Below, piece by piece: positions 63,576-64,000 of a DNA stretch of 64,000 bases (position 1 is the stretch's first letter; every line of letters starts with the position of its first letter). The stretch is from Azonexus fungiphilus (GTDB lineage Bacteria; Pseudomonadota; Gammaproteobacteria; Burkholderiales; Rhodocyclaceae): contig NZ_RBXP01000018.1 of the NCBI RefSeq assembly GCF_003634965.1, positions 62,001-126,000 of the forward strand, written 5' to 3'. The notes beneath the pieces were generated by a model. It was not told the origin of the DNA and ran no database searches. It saw nothing but the letters and a program-made list of their open reading frames with translations. The position numbers and the translations under genes were made by a program.

Positions 63576-63607
63576 AAGGCCCGCGTTTCGACGCGGGCCT
63601 TTGCATT
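63576..63607 (+). terminator. Rho-independent terminator of the tRNA gene
   Basis: An 11-bp perfect stem AAGGCCCGCGT / ACGCGGGCCTT closed by a TTCG tetraloop, followed by TGCATTT. The T-tail is broken, but the stem is very strong. It ends at the stop of the convergent GGDEF gene and may serve both. Confidence 0.8.
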
Positions 63608-64000
63608 TCAGGTCTGCCACCCGGGATTGAGTTCGCTGCGGTTGCGGCCACCGTGCTTCGCTTCGTAGAGGCTTTGGTCGGCTGCCTGCAGCAGCTGTTC
63701 GGCGCTGCGTTCGCTGTCCGGGCGGAGGCTGGCGATGCCGAAGCTGCACGAGGCCAGGCTGTCGATGCCGCGCTCGTGGGGGATGCGCAACTCGCGGACC
63801 GAGGCGCGCATGCGCTCGGCGACTGCCTGGGCGCCACGACTGTCGGTGCCCGGCAGGATGGCGGCAAACTCCTCGCCGCCGTAGCGGGCGACGCTGTCCT
63901 CAACCCGGAACAACGATTCGGTCAGGGCGCTGGCGATGGCCTTCAGACACTGGTCACCGGCCTGGTGGCCGTAGGCGTCGTTGAACTGCTTGAAGAAATC
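63608..64000 (-). CDS. GGDEF-domain diguanylate cyclase, C-terminal part (5' end outside the window)
   Basis: The frame runs off the right edge; about the last 130 residues are present. They cover a GGDEF domain: DFFKQFNDAYGHQAGDQCL (metal and GTP-binding), VARYGGEEFAAILPG (active-site GGEEF), and CSFGIASLRPD then AADQSLYEAKHGGRNR at the C-terminus. All catalytic residues are intact, so it should make cyclic di-GMP. No I-site (RxxD) is evident just before GGEEF (the residues are LFRVED-SVARYGGEEF). The sensory part is not visible. Confidence 0.93.
   Translation of the reverse strand, partial: DFFKQFNDAYGHQAGDQCLKAIASALTESLFRVEDSVARYGGEEFAAILPGTDSRGAQAVAERMRASVRELRIPHERGIDSLASCSFGIASLRPDSERSAEQLLQAADQSLYEAKHGGRNRSELNPGWQT

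Overview
The window is a densely coded, GC-rich chromosomal segment of a betaproteobacterium, most likely Rhodocyclales (a Dechloromonas/Azonexus-like organism). I infer this from the gene order mlaFEDACB - ABC transporter - bolA - murA - his genes - HIT - tatABC, from the short form of HisG, from two phasin genes, and from the protein styles. No rRNA, CRISPR array, insertion sequence, integrase or phage gene was seen. No stretch longer than about 200 bases lacks a gene.

Layout. 1-4700: the C-terminal part of the helicase HrpA, a low-complexity protein, an EI24-like membrane protein, a CinA-like protein and a YbaK-type deacylase. 4700-8350 (minus strand): two phasin genes behind a consensus sigma-70 promoter, then kdsD-lptC-lptA for LPS core synthesis and export. 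8400-10351: a KefB-type antiporter. 10352-20561 (minus strand): a tightly overlapping ten-gene MSHA-like type IV pilus operon (secretin, TPR protein, ATPase, inner-membrane platform, PilM/N- and PilO-like proteins, a small secreted protein, a large unusual duplicated-module protein, two pilin-like proteins). 20709-27380: the Mla phospholipid-transport genes, an ABC-2 exporter, bolA and murA. 27580-30761: a cold-shock gene and a TRAP transporter. 30852-38600: histidine biosynthesis, interrupted by two half-size chromate transporter genes and an inverted hisC. 38597-46183: HIT protein, tatABC, a class II amidotransferase, a DegS-like protease, a Nif3 protein, a FimV-domain protein, an FAH-family hydrolase and a MATE exporter. 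46319-48384: sucCD. 48460-53444: an ornithine cyclodeaminase-like enzyme, then a signalling run of PP2C phosphatase, FHA protein, metallo-beta-lactamase phosphodiesterase and GAF-HD-GYP protein. 53567-57129: a pilin gene with a sigma-54-like upstream element and two Wzy/PglL-type ligases. 57145-63410 (minus strand): a CYTH-CHAD protein, the LapD/LapG biofilm switch, a PEBP protein and MurJ. 63491-64000: tRNA-Thr(CGT) and the end of a diguanylate cyclase gene.

The most unusual non-coding signal is a family of short dispersed elements of about 30-35 bases. Each combines a core GGTCGACCGT with an adjacent T-rich (or, inverted, A-rich) block. Copies lie at 15532, 27404, 31522, 32799, 33901, 37847, 42405, 44826, 49434, 51045 and 52854. 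Several start exactly at the stop codon of one gene and supply or abut the start codon of the next, some lie in frame inside genes, and two direct copies bracket the chromate transporter pair inside the his cluster. The most unusual protein is the 637-residue product of 11681-13594. It appears to carry two copies of a module shared with the neighbouring minor pilin, separated by a long helical spacer.

Surface biology dominates the accessory content: two pilus loci, pilin glycosylation candidates, LapD/LapG, and cyclic-nucleotide enzymes (GGDEF, degenerate GGDEF/EAL, HD-GYP, MBL phosphodiesterase). This suggests a bacterium that regulates attachment closely. Phasins and the CHAD protein point to storage granules (polyhydroxyalkanoate, possibly polyphosphate).
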